Below, in pieces: positions 1 through 11,340 of a DNA stretch of 64,000 bases. Under the pieces are notes generated by a model that worked only from the letters and a program-made list of their open reading frames with translations, did not search any database and was not told the origin of the DNA. Position 1 is the first letter of the stretch, and each line of letters opens with the position of its first letter. Origin of the DNA: Gnetum montanum (taxonomy: Eukaryota > Streptophyta > Gnetopsida > Gnetales > Gnetaceae); contig MNCI01035086.1 in NCBI GenBank assembly GCA_015680685.1, positions 62,466-126,465 of the forward strand, written 5' to 3'. Both the position numbers and the translations under genes were made by a program.

Positions 1-800
1 ATCGAATTTCACAAGAAGGGATTGAGGTGCACCTAGAAAAGATAAGGGTCATCTAAGGAATCACATGTCAACCAGAGATAGTTAAAGACATCCGATCATT
101 CCTTGGACATACTAGCTACTTTCAGTGATTCATGGAGAATTTCTCTAAGATTGAAAAGCCTTTGGTCAAGCTTACAAAGAAAGATGCTTAGTTCATATGA
201 ACCAAGGAGTGTGAACATGCATTCCAATAGTTAAAGCACAAACTTGTGGAAACTCCAATTCTATGGGAACCAGACTGGTCCAGACCATTTTACATAATGA
301 CGAATGCATCTAATTATGCCTTGGGAGCCGTGCTTACATAGTTAGACAATAAGAAACATCCATATTACATCCACTGCACGAGCTGAAGCATTATTGGTGC
401 ACAATTGAATTACATTACAATGGAGAAAGAACTAATGGCAGTGGTGTATGCTCCTAAAAAGTTTAGGCACTATGTGCTTGGTTATAAGGTATTTGTGCAC
501 ACAGATCATAGTGCCATCTGCTTCTTAATGAACAAGCCAACAGTGAGCCCTTATATCATACAATGGCTTGTGATCTTGCAAGAATTCGATCTCATAATGG
601 TAGATCAGAAAAGGACTGAGAATGTGATCATTGACCACCTCTCTCAGTTAAGATGGAATAGTAAAGATGAGGAGAGTCTACTCTTTAATCAATTTCTTGA
701 TGAACTCCTCTTTACAGGAGTAATAAATGATCAAGTGTCCCCTAAACCAAAATGGTACGATGGCATCCTCACTTATCTTCTCACTTAAGAGATGTCACAA
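1..800 (+). pseudogene. C1 pol relic: end of reverse transcriptase plus RNase H (Athila-like Ty3/gypsy)
   Basis: The window opens inside pol of a degenerate Athila-like retrotransposon. The translated fragments cover the RT thumb/connection (ISQEGIEVHLEKIRVI), then the RNase H region (ALGAVLTQLDN, YIHCTS, MEKELMAVVYAPKKFRHYVLG, HTDHSAICFLMNK) and its end (FDLIMVDQKR, VIIDHLSQL). These blocks are nearly identical in order and wording to the better preserved copy C3 at 22860-23520. RNase H would remove the RNA strand during reverse transcription. Several TAG/TGA codons sit where C3-like or family residues would be Q, W or R, so the copy is dead. The 5' end lies outside the window. Confidence 0.85.
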
Positions 801-1920
801 AGTTTAGACTTTAGGAAGAAATAATAGTTTCTTCATCGAACAAAGTACTTCATGGAAATCAATGGATACCTTTACAGGGTGTGTGTCGATGACCTAGTTC
901 ATTGGTGTGTCCCTGATGTGGATCAACTACGCGTTCTCTAGGATGCTCACAAAGGGCCTTATGAAGGCCACTATGTAGGGAGGTATACGACCATAAAAAT
1001 CCTGATCGCAAGATATTATTGGCCTACAATCTTCATGGATTCCCAACAATTTGTCCTATCTTCTAAACGTTATCAATTAGATGATCAAATGACCAGTCGA
1101 ATGGAGGGTCCTCAATAGTGGATTCAACCATTAAAGCCCTTTAACATATGGGGAATTGACTTCATGGGTCCCATCATACCCATGTCTAATGGAAAAGCAT
1201 ATATCATTATAACAGTCAACTACTACACCAAATGGGTAGAAGTAGTAGCTATAACTGATTGTACATCATCCATTATTGCTCAGTTTATACAACAAAATGT
1301 TGTAAATATGTTTGGGGTACCACATGCATTGATTTCTAACAATAGAACTCATTTTACAAGTACCACCTTTTAAAAACTTTATGCAACACTTAGGGGTCGA
1401 ACATAAATTAATAACACTCTATCAACCCCAGCCAACTATCAAGTAGAGGTAACTAACAGGGAGATCATAAAGATCCTAACAAGGACCATAGGAGAGATTG
1501 GAGCACAAAACTCAGCGATGCCCTTTGGGCCTATCACTCAACATAGAAACTTCCTATATGTTATTCTCCCTATGAGTTGGTGTATGGAAAAATTCCAACA
1601 CTCCCAATTCAATCCAAGCTCTGTACACTCTCAACAGTGTGTGAACTGAATCTTGACTTAAGCCTAGCACAAAAAGAAAGATTGATTAACTTCAATGTGC
1701 TAGATGAAAACCAATTAGTGGCCTTATCTTCGAATAAAGTGCATAGGCATTCAACAAGCAACAACATGACCTAAGAATACAGAAAGTAAAATTCCAACCA
1801 TGAGATAACGTTCTCTATTGGAACCCCACACCCATACCTCAGAAAACTAAATTCCAAATGTTGTGGAAGGGACCTTATATAATTGATGAAACCTTTTCTT
1901 CTGAGGCCATGATTGTATAN
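801..1920 (+). pseudogene. C1 pol relic: integrase (Athila-like)
   Basis: Integrase would insert the cDNA into the genome. The zinc-binding domain is visible at about 940-1080 (HKGPYEGHY, then RYYWP), but the two cysteines expected near LSSKRYQ are lost. The catalytic core follows, with the family signature WGIDFMGP at about 1150, holding the first Asp, and a long open stretch at 1164-1373. The second catalytic Asp is replaced by Asn (SNNRTHF, about 1337). The C-terminal part (FQMLWKGPYII, about 1855) matches C3 at about 24725. Frameshifts and stops break it throughout. The base at 1920 is an N. Confidence 0.85.
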
Positions 1921-3870
1921 GTTTTACACATTTTTATGTTTGCAATTTGTTTATTTTGCACCTTTGTAATTTCAAAATTTTTCCTATTTTTACATCATTT
2001 TTGTTTTACACCACCGTTAGTACATATAAATCTTTCTTAAATATTTTAAACCTTTTTATATACTTTACTTTTCTTTGCTTGAGTGTGATTTTCAAATTTT
2101 TGCTAATAAATAAGCTTTGTGCCAACAAGACACTGTGGTATTGTTGTTATTACTAATGGTGGTTTGTGCTTTATGTTTTGCTTGCTAATGTCTAGTTTCT
2201 ATTTTTGAATTTTTATGCCAATTACTAAGTCATGATTTCTTTTTCATGGAACAAGTAATGAGTCCACGACATCCACCCATTCATAAACTCTATGGTTTTT
2301 CTTGTTTTGGAAGTTTGAAGTCCCTTTCATTAAATAACTCTTAATAAATTGGTGACCTTGGTAGTTTTTGAAATTGGAAAGGATTCAAAGGGTTGAATAG
2401 GGTATGACTTCAAGGGGACTCAATATTCTTTGTACTCTTCTACTTACTTGGGTGCTTGAATGTTTTTCATAGACTTCTTACGTTTGATGTCATTCAATAA
2501 CAGGGAGTCAAATAAATTCTTTGCATGGTGTGGTTCCAATCTAAGAAGAAAAAAAAAAAGAAAAACAAACAAGAAAAAAATAAAGATTAAAAAAAAATGA
2601 TGGGAATTCAAAGCACACCCCTTAGAAAAATAAATAGGCTACAAGCATTGGTTATGGGACTAGAAAGACATGTTACCCATGCCTAAAGGTCTCCTCTAAC
2701 TAAGGCCCTATCTCACTTCCTACTTCTCTTTTCTTCTTCTCTTTATGGAATGGTGGTTGTTTTTTGGAAGCACTCTTGTGTCTTAGGGGGTGGATTGATC
2801 TTGGAGTGGTGATGCAAAGTTACTAAAAGATGTTGGTTTTGGTTTGAACTAAGGATGGATCTTCTTAGGTAATTTTAAACACAAAATCCACAAGAGACTT
2901 CTTATGACCTCAATTCAGAATTCCATTCTATGTTCTCCATCATCCATCTATGCTGACCATAACTCACCTCACTACCGATGTCCATTTTCTTGATTCTGTA
3001 TCTTGGTCTAACATACTTGAATTCTTAGGTAGAATCTTTCGAGTTTTGGTCTTTAACTTCCATTAACCATTTATTAGGTATGGGGCCCACGAACTTCTTA
3101 GGTTAAGGTTATGTAAGGAAAAATAAGACATGTGCCTACTATGGGAAGGATCCACTTGCATATCTCTTGGTTGGGTTCGTTAAGCACCTTATCCTTAGGC
3201 ATTCTTGCAAACAGAATCTTGTGTACATCCATCTTTCACATTAGACCATGTGCTCCTTTACATATTTTGTTCATTAAATATGTTCTCCATCAATTTTTTT
3301 AATTTTTGAGCTTTTAGAGATTCTCTTTAATGATTTTATCATATTCTTGGCTTTTCTAGAATTCCATCAACCCCAAATTCATTGAAAAATTCCTTCTATT
3401 TTTGAGATATTCCAATTTGAAATTTTTGCCTATGGGCCCTATATATAGGGCCCTGTCGAGTGAGCAGACCTATATATGAGGCCCCATATATGGGGCCCCA
3501 TTGACATAAGGAAAAAATGGTGTGTGTATATATGCAACCCCACTTGGAAACTTTTATATTTTCCCATAAACACCAAAGGAGTTTTTCCATTTTTTAGAGC
3601 CTAGAACCTTTTAGAGCCCATAACTTTCAAATTGTTTATCCAAATCACCCCATTCTTTGACCCTGTAGCTATTGAAGGTAAGATCTTCATCGTGGAGGCC
3701 ACAAATGTAACATTTTTGACAAAAGGTTCTTTGCTATTTTTCTAACTCCCTCAAAGGTTTAACTAAGAAATCAATTAGTAGACACCAAATTATAAGAGTT
3801 AAACCTTTCCAATGAGCTCCAATGACATTTATACTAAATAATTAATAAAATAATCAATCTGCCATGGCCC
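1921..3870 (+). other. C1 non-coding spacer between pol and the downstream coding region
   Basis: About 1.95 kb without a supported coding region. It is homologous to 11350-13290 in C2 and to 24900-25341 plus 60404-61640 in C3. Shared landmarks are the T-rich start (TTTTGTTTTACA), GAGTCCACGACATCCACCC at about 2259, an A-rich tract at 2540-2600, and GGGAATTCAAAGCACACCCC at about 2605. Athila elements are known for long non-coding stretches next to the post-pol coding region. The sequence contains one N at 3884, just past its end, and two perfect palindromes, listed separately. Confidence 0.7.
3434..3497. repeat. Two perfect GC-clamped palindromes
   Basis: Positions 3434-3453 are a perfect 20-bp palindrome with half-site GGGCCCTATA. 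Positions 3480-3497 are a perfect 18-bp palindrome with half-site GGCCCCATA. They lie 26 bp apart in the C1 spacer. The homologous place in C2 (about 12840-12910) has no such palindromes and carries an AC microsatellite instead. Confidence 0.85.
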
Positions 3871-6690
3871 AACCTTAGCCAAANACTAAGGGAGAAACGA
3901 CCTAGAACGAGAAGAGGGCAAGAGCATGCCTAAGAAGAATAGCTTGCAACCCATGTCACAAGTCCTCTTAGGGAAGATGTAGAAGTGGAATCTATCAGAT
4001 AGATTCTAGAACCAGTAGTGGTAATAAAACACTCCCATCAAGATGATGCACCCACACCAAAAGAAAATTTGAATGTGACCTTAATAGAGGCTTTCCTGAA
4101 TCAGATTAAATTGAGGGAGGTTAAACAATTGGTGCTCCAGGAGTTAAACTTTGGTCCATTCTTATAACAAGCATCGAAAGAAGTGTAGGACCAGCTAAAG
4201 ACCTCTCCCATGTGGCCAATCATCACTTCCATTGGGGAGTGGTACATGGGAGAGACATTTCTATTTTGGAACAATAGGCAGCCTAGATCAACAGTGAAAA
4301 TCAAGGACATCTTAGTGTCCTACTTGGTGTAGGCCATTGTTTTAGTGCTTGAGTTGCCTGAAATAATTACGAGTGTTACTGAGATCCCAATGTAAGAAGA
4401 TCCCAGCATCAAGAAAGAATGGGTTTAGCGGTGCTATGGTGTCGACTGCAAGTAGTTTGGCACACTCACATCAACAAAGAGAATTCACTACAAGATTGCA
4501 GCCTTCGACCATAATCCCAAGGTGAGGCCAAGAAAAATCACTACCTTCTCTACCTAAGCATGTGTCACTCTAAGTGGGAGATTTCCCATCAACCTTCTAT
4601 AGCTGATCTATCTGGAGACGGAAAAGCAATGAACATGGAAGAAAGGCACTCCCCTTCCCATGACTCATTAGGAAACTCTATCAAAGATGAGGAATAACCA
4701 GCTACACAAATGATGTTGTTAGGCAAGTTCTAGCCACCAACTGGGTGAAAATGATGAAAGATAAGATGACTGTAATGACTATCCATGAAGAGGAACAACA
4801 ACCATCACCTCCACTAACCACTCAAATAACTATGCCAGACATCATTGCAACTGGCCAAAAATTACATGAATATAGAGAATGGCTCTTAACTGAACAAGGG
4901 CAACAAGTAGGCACAAGTGGTTGGGACCCATCCATGTACAAACTAGTAATGAGCCACCTAAATGAGATGGCCTAGACAATCTGTTTAATGGGTGGATGTG
5001 GATTCATCTTTTCGACCCAAAGAACATAGCTACCCACAAGGTTGAATTCAAGTACCAAAGAGGTGATAGTATCTCTCACAAAATAACCCACTTCCAGAAA
5101 TCTCTAGGAACACTGTGATCTTCTCGATGTTCTTGGAGGAGGATGAAGGGGCAACTGTATTGGTGATGTAGCACTAGGGGTAGGAAATTGTATTGTTGAA
5201 ACTCTCAACATACCTGTAGCATTTGCAACAAACATCACTACACTCAAAGATGTGTAGATGTCCACACAGACCATAAGTAGTAGAATAAATGTAGCATAGC
5301 ATGGAAATCTCCTAGACCAACTTGTAGGAACCAAGCAATCGCTTTTGGATGTATTTGACCTTTTGGAACACATTATTGCAACCTAGTCAGAGCTACTTGA
5401 GGCAAGGGGCAAGAATATCATATTGGAGAGGTAACTTGAAACAACCAAGGAGCGAAACAAATGCTTGGATGTGGAAGTTGCCAAATTAAGAGCCCAAATT
5501 GTCGATCCCACATTTCTCAACCTAGCACTGATAAGAGATCATGCTATGGAATAGCTTCACACCAAATTGAAATGGGTTGAGGATGCAATGGAAATGATAA
5601 TGTTCTACAGATCCTTGGCAAAGACCACATAGCACAAGATTTAGAAGGCCTTGGATCAAACCCACTAGGAGAATGTCTAATTAACTGTTGAGAACCATCG
5701 TCTATGAAATGTTGATGTGCACAAGCAATAATTAACTAATTTCTTCCATAACTAGCAGGAGTAATTGGCTAGAGCAAACAAAAAACTAAGGAGATTAGTG
5801 GTAGACAATAGGAATCTCTCCATGGAGGAGGTCCATGCCCTTCACCAGAAAACTGTAATCGAGGTAGCCGCCTGGAAATCAGAGGCTCTCAAATTTGAGA
5901 GAGTCAAGGACCATTATAGAGAAAAAGTTGATCTACAAAAGAAAGTAAATAAAAAACACATTTAGTTGGTGAAGAAAAAAATGAATGAAGCCCTCCAGCA
6001 ACTCTAACAAGGCAAAGAAGTTTGACAACCCATCATTGATGGGATAGATGCCTACAACAAGGTAGAAATCTACATAAAGAAGTTGCAGATCAAGGAGATG
6101 ATAGAATATATCTGTTATGAAAACTTGAACATGTTGACTATAGAATGACCATGGTCAAAGCTCAAGAAATAGATGGCTAGCTCGTACTTGATGTATGAGG
6201 CTAAGTTCAAGCATTACAAAGACACCAAGTAGAAGCTTGCGGTGGCAAACGTTGAACTCGAAGTTCTCAAGGCACGATTCACTAATCAAAAATCCACTAC
6301 CGAGAACTTGGCCAAGAGGAAGAGTAACTACTAGGACCTATAGAATGTAGTCAGGGTGTTTGATGTTGAATGAAAATAGTTCATTGCCTAGTTTATCAAT
6401 GTGAAGAAGATGTTTCCAATAATGCCCTGTCTATGGAATATTCCTATAATAGCCCACGTTGGTGATGTTGCATGAACTATGAATGATCCCAAAGCAAGGA
6501 GGAGAAGATGAAGGCATTACTTGATGCCTTTTACCTTCCATCGAAGGTTGCAATAGGATAGCCACAGTTGCCTCAGCTATCGCACATGCCTAAAGTTGGT
6601 GAAGGTCCTTTAGAACCTCAAGAGCCTCCACCACCAAGGACTATTTTATCTTCACCACTGTCTTCGTGCCATCAGAGGATATGTTGTCCA
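3871..6690 (+). pseudogene. C1 post-pol coding relic: unknown protein with a long coiled coil
   Basis: I do not recognise the family. The position, downstream of pol in an Athila-like element, is where these elements carry an env-like gene, but I see no membrane segment or signal peptide. The N-terminal third includes MWPIITSIGEWYMGETFLFW (about 4212-4270) and VDCKQFGTL-like text near 4440-4460. The rest is rich in K, E, L and A with heptad-like spacing (4745-4975 and 5450-6400; for example LVVDNRNLSMEEVHALHQK at about 5790), so a coiled coil is likely. A conserved tail (KKMFPIMPCLWNIPII, about 6406) is also present in C2 at about 15920. Many stops are single C-to-T or G-to-A changes. Confidence 0.6.
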
Positions 6691-6882
6691 ATTTTGTGTA
6701 GTCCCATCATGGTGTTCAATTTTGTATCATGAACAGCACAATTTTTGTAATTTGTTGATTTGGACACTCGGCACTCAATTTTGTCAAGTCAATTTGTTTC
6801 GTTAAGAGTTAGTCAATAATCCCATACCTTCTCAATTTTGTAAAGGAACTTGAGAATGTGTTTTCATTCAATTGTGGGGGTA
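6691..6882 (+). other. C1 3' untranslated end with polypurine tract
   Basis: A short region between the coiled-coil relic and the LTR. It ends in TTGTGGGGGTA directly before the LTR start TGATGACT, which fits a plus-strand primer (polypurine tract). The C2 equivalent is at about 16200-16365 and ends CTTAAGGGTA. Confidence 0.55.
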
Positions 6883-7811
6883 TGATGACTGTCAAAGTGT
6901 CACATCAATGAGCCCCCATTAATGTGGCCTCATCGATGGGGCCTCATCGATGTGGCCTCATCGACAGGGCCTTATTTACGTGTTTTTGCCCCATCTACAG
7001 GGTCGCATTGACATAGTACTATAACAAAAACTATAAATACGAGCTCCCAACTATGTTTATGGGCATTCAAGTCATAGTAGTAGTTAAAATCTTGTAGTTT
7101 TTACATTTGAAAGTTAGAATATTTTCCCAAGAGCCTGTAGCAAGAGTCATTCAGTGTATGGATCTTTATTCGAGCACTGTTGTACCTGAACCACACCAGT
7201 ATGTATGACAATAAAGATGATCTTCTTAATAAACCTTGCAACATTTTGGATAGTTTAAATGTTTTATTCATCATTTATTGTTTTCATTAAATATGCAATT
7301 AATTAAGCTAAATTAGGCTTTAAGAAATTATTTAATTAAGTAAGCTAAATAGATTAAGTACATGAGTACAACCACTTCAAGTGTAAACATGTATTTTCTT
7401 GGTAATCCCAACAACATTATTACTTATTGTGCCTAGTAGTGTAGCACTTGGTAACCTAGCAGTGGATATGTGGGTTTAGGACATGTATGGAAATTGGGAC
7501 CAAATGATTATGTTAGGACTAGTTAAAGGTTAGTTAAGTAGTTAAATTAAATTAGTCATTAAAATACTTCATCTCTCTATTTAAGTACCAAAGAACATAA
7601 AACATAAAACATAAAATGATAAAAATCATATGCTTCAATTACACTTAATCACAAGTATAATTGGGAAGACATTGAACAACCTTAAGGTAATGTTCAATGC
7701 TTAGAAGACTAGTGCAGTGGAAACTATAGAGTTTATAGAATTCAATTGGATCATGCGTGAACGCTTTGTGATTCGTATGGTTGGGCATAGGGGTACCTCG
7801 ACCACTCATCA
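6883..7811 (+). repeat. C1 3' LTR (Athila-like)
   Basis: It begins TGATGACTG and ends CACTCATCA, so it has TG...CA termini. A TATA box (TATAAATA, 7032-7039) and AATAAA-type signals (about 7210-7230) are in the order expected of an LTR. The block at about 7737-7811 (GATCATGCGTGAACGC...GTATGGTTGGGC...ACTCATCA) recurs in every Athila-type LTR of this window: 8776-8834, 18484-18544, and inverted at 17570 and 63271. Near 6925-6990 there is a run of about 15-bp units containing CCTCATCGATG. Confidence 0.75.
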
Positions 7812-7914
7812 GTAGGGTTGTCCAGTGTTGATTGAAACTATTGGTTAAAGGTCTTCCAATCAAAGAAAGGGGGAGAGTTTATGTATTGGAAGTTTTCCAA
7901 AAAGAAGTCCTCAC
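7812..7914. other. Spacer between the C1 3' LTR and the C2 5' LTR
   Basis: 103 bp separate the end of one LTR from the start of the next. This shows that C1 and C2 are two adjacent insertions and do not share one LTR. No coding or repeat signal is visible. Confidence 0.5.
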
Positions 7915-8834
7915 TGATAAATCATTATTGGTTAGATTGCATCAATGAGATCTCATTGATGTGTATCCATTGACATAGCTACATCAATGCATACCCACCA
8001 ATGCATACCTATCAACGCATACCCGTCAACACATGACTTGATGCGTTAAGGCATACACATTGATAGAGTATCTAGTCTTGCCTATATAAATGCGTACACC
8101 TACTGCATTTAAGACATTCGTTCATTAGTAGCATAACAGAGCTCTTACGGTTTGTTCTTTTGAGAGTTATAATATTTTCCAAGTGCCAACAATAGGAGTT
8201 GAGAAGTGTACAAATCTTTATTCAAGTACTAATGCACCTGGACACTTCGATGTGAATAGCAATAAAGATAGGCTTCTTGATAAACCTTGTAGCACTTGGA
8301 ATAGATTAGATTTACTTTCAATGCACTTTACTTTCCATGCGCTTAGTTAATATTTACATTTCATGCACATTAATCAATTAATGGAATGAGTGCAACCAAT
8401 TTCAAGCATAAATACATATTTGCTTGGTAATCCCAGTAGTGTTATTATTTGGTTTGCCCAATAGCATAACACTTGGCAATTCTAGTAGTGGATATGTGAG
8501 TTTAAGATACATACAATAGGCTAGGAGTGAACACTCAATGCCCTTAGGCTAGTTTAAATTTTATCTTCTTACTATTAATTAGATTAAATAATTAATTTAT
8601 CTATTATCATTAAGATTAGTTTAAGGCCACAATAACATCAACCATCATATGCCTCACTTTGAACTAAACCATACGTGACAAAGCTATCACTAGTCCAAGT
8701 AGGAAGATAACATCCTACAATCAATGCTTAACAATCTAGATGCCACAATAGTCCCATCCATAGAATTTAACTAGATCATGCGTGAATGCTTATGATTCAT
8801 ATGGTTGGGCATTAGGGGTACCTGTTGCTCATCA
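7915..8834 (+). repeat. C2 5' LTR (Athila-like)
   Basis: It begins TGATAAATCATTATTGGTTAG, which matches the start of the C2 3' LTR at 16366 (TGATGAATCATTGATGGTTAG) better than the C1 LTR, and it ends CTCATCA. A TATA box (TATATAAAT) lies at 8083-8091, followed by AATAAAG at about 8260. Short tandem units containing CATCAATGCATACC lie near 7980-8045, upstream of the TATA box. Confidence 0.75.
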
Positions 8835-8835
8835 T

Positions 8836-8853
8836 TAGTGTTGTTGCTAGGGA
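8836..8853 (+). promoter_or_regulatory. C2 primer-binding site, tRNA-Asp type, decayed
   Basis: TAGTGTTGTTGCTAGGGA starts 2 bases after the LTR end. It equals the tRNA-Asp primer site usual for Athila elements (TGGCGCCGTTGCCGGGGA) except for six changes, all C-to-T or G-to-A. Confidence 0.8.
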
Positions 8854-8959
8854 TGGGGCTAGTTATCTAGACTAGTTATATTAGAAACAATTATTATAAA
8901 GCTATTAACAGTCTATCATTTAAAAAATATTAATATTTTAAGTCACACATGTTAAAAAC

Positions 8960-11340
8960 ATGTCTTCTTCACATGGGATCAATAATGCATTGTATGATGA
9001 GAACACTCATAGGAGAAATGATAGGATCTATACTAAAGAAAATTGGAGTGAAAAACCTCAAGCAGGTGTTTCATATGCTCATTTCAACCCTTACAACACT
9101 CAAGGACTATGTTCAACTAGTGTAGACCATCCTAGATAAGATGGGGTAAGTCCTAGAACAAGAAGGCCCTCAAGGCCTAGGACCTCCTTCAAACCTAGAA
9201 GAGATAAATCAAGGGACCATGTGGAGAGATATAAGAGCCATGGCAATTCTTCCAGTTCTCCATTTTCCTCTTCCTCTTCAACATCTAGTTCTAACAAAGA
9301 TGAACGTAGGAATAGAGATAGAGCTTCACTAAGTAATCAAGATGAAAATAGAAATAGAACACAAGGGTAAGATGAAAGACATCGAAGTGAGCATAGAAAA
9401 GATTAGCACAATCAAATAAATAGAGATAGAGATTATCATCATGACATGTCTAATGTTGATGAATCCTTGTTGGCTACTAGGAGCATGGTATAGACCTAAA
9501 AGGCAGTTAGAATACCTCATAGGCATCAAAGGGAAAGCTGCCTTAAATGAGTCGATATCAATAAAATTTCTAAATTTGAGGGTGGTTACAATTCTGATCC
9601 ACAACATCATTTACAAGCCTTCCATGATGTTTGCAGCTTGTAAAACATTGAAAATGAGTGGCAAAAGCTTAAGCTCTTTCCTAGGACACTAATAGAAGAA
9701 GTTGAAAGTTGGTATAGATCATTGGAGTCAGATTTAATCCATAGATGATCCACAATGCTTGAGCTCTTCAATGAAAAATACCAAACCTATGAGAGAGTAT
9801 CTAATTTAAGAAAAACAATCCAAGGTAGAAGTAAGGGAGTCATGAACCCTTGGATATGGCCTTGGACAAATACTATTCTCTACTACATAGATGTCCAGGT
9901 CATGGGTTTTCTCAAAAAGAGTAGCTTCTCCAAATCATAAATGGGCTTCGTACTCCAATATATGCCCAAGGATGATTATCTAAATTACAAGCCCATTAGA
10001 TAAAAACATTAGTGAAACATGTGGCAAAAGAAGAGGGAGAGTTATGTAAAAGGGAGAGTGTTGAGGAATATGGATGGGACCCAACTCCTGAAATAAAAGT
10101 GGTCCATATGAATAATAAGGAAAAAGAGGAAGCTCTCGATGAGTTGATTTCACAACAAACCTTGCCAATACAAAAGGCTATCACTAAGATCGAAGCAAGG
10201 CTAGATAAGATGTGGGATTTAATGAATGAAAAAGTTACAACCTACTTGGAATCATAGGTGAGAAGGTAGTGCAAAAATAATCAAGTGATCAAAACAAGAA
10301 GAGGAAAAAGAACAATGAAACAAGTAGGAACACTCATTGACAAAAAGATAAAATAGTTGTACTAGAAGAGGTTACAGACTCAAATACAGAAGAGGATGAT
10401 GGATGTAACATCTACCAATATGACCATCCAAAGGGCTATTACCCAATTCTATTACATTTGCAAGAGTTTGGAGCTTATTCTTTGAACCTTAAGTTTGTAG
10501 AAAAGAAAAAGCCTAAGAGATTGCCCTATCCACAAGGTAATTATAAATAGTCATAAAATCAATAATACTATCCTAGTGGGACCTCCTATCAACCTCAACA
10601 CTACTATCAACAACAGTGGCAAAACCCACAGTCGTGGGGAAGGCCATCTACATATTAGCAATACCCTTATTGCAAGCTAGACCCTCTTGGCTACTATGTT
10701 GAACACCATGTTTCTCCAACTAGTTCTACTTTCTTTACCTCAAATTACTACTACCACTTTCTTAAATATCATCAACCCACAACATCTCTAGTGGGAATAC
10801 CATCCCATACCTCTAATTCTTCATCGCATCCTCACTACTCACATAATTTCCTCCATCATATGCCACCACCAATAATGTAAGAAGGTTTGGCATCACAATC
10901 TCAACGGAAGAATGCCACTTGTGCTGTGAACATACAAGAAAATGATAATGTTAGTAGGTCTCTACAAAAGTCTCAAAAACATCCTTTCTTTAGGATGGTT
11001 CCCACTCATGTGAATAAAACTCAAAGGCCTACTAGCTCATCAACACTAGCACAAGGCCAATTTAGTGCAACATCCTTCCTTGCAAACATAATGTCTTCCA
11101 ATCCTATGCAAAATCCAACAACAATAACTGCCCCAACACAAAATGTAAAATATGAACCTATCATTGTGAAGAGACATAAACCTCCATGCATTACAAATAG
11201 TAATAAAGGGTGCAAGTGTGAGTTGAAAGCTCAAAGCATCAACATGATCCCTACACCAACCCACAACAAACTTAGGAAACAAATGTGTATGCACAATCAC
11301 ATCTACACAGTAGCCACTAAACCAAGAGACACCTAGTGGC
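8960..11340 (+). pseudogene. C2 gag relic (Athila-like capsid polyprotein)
   Basis: The start MSSSHGINNALYD parallels that of C3 at 18706 and of the inverted copy at 17424. A serine/arginine/aspartate-rich linker (about 9140-9440) is followed by the capsid domain: FEGGYNSDPQHHLQAFHD at about 9577, FPRTLIEEVESWYRSLESD at about 9684, and STMLELFNEKYQ at about 9749. A proline/glutamine/tyrosine-rich region (about 10450-10880) and an open end (10887-11336) follow. Gag would form the virus-like particle. Numerous stops and small frameshifts make it non-functional. No protease follows. Confidence 0.8.

Noticed and set aside
5104-5373. Minus-strand 89-codon frame with a hydrophobic stretch (possible membrane protein)
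   Set aside because: It lies opposite the coiled-coil coding relic, whose plus-strand reading is supported by the C2 copy; the minus-strand frame is not conserved there.
6883-8834. A single shared LTR joining C1 and C2 as a tandem array
   Set aside because: There are two LTRs with separate TG starts and ATCA ends and 103 bp between them, so these are neighbouring insertions.
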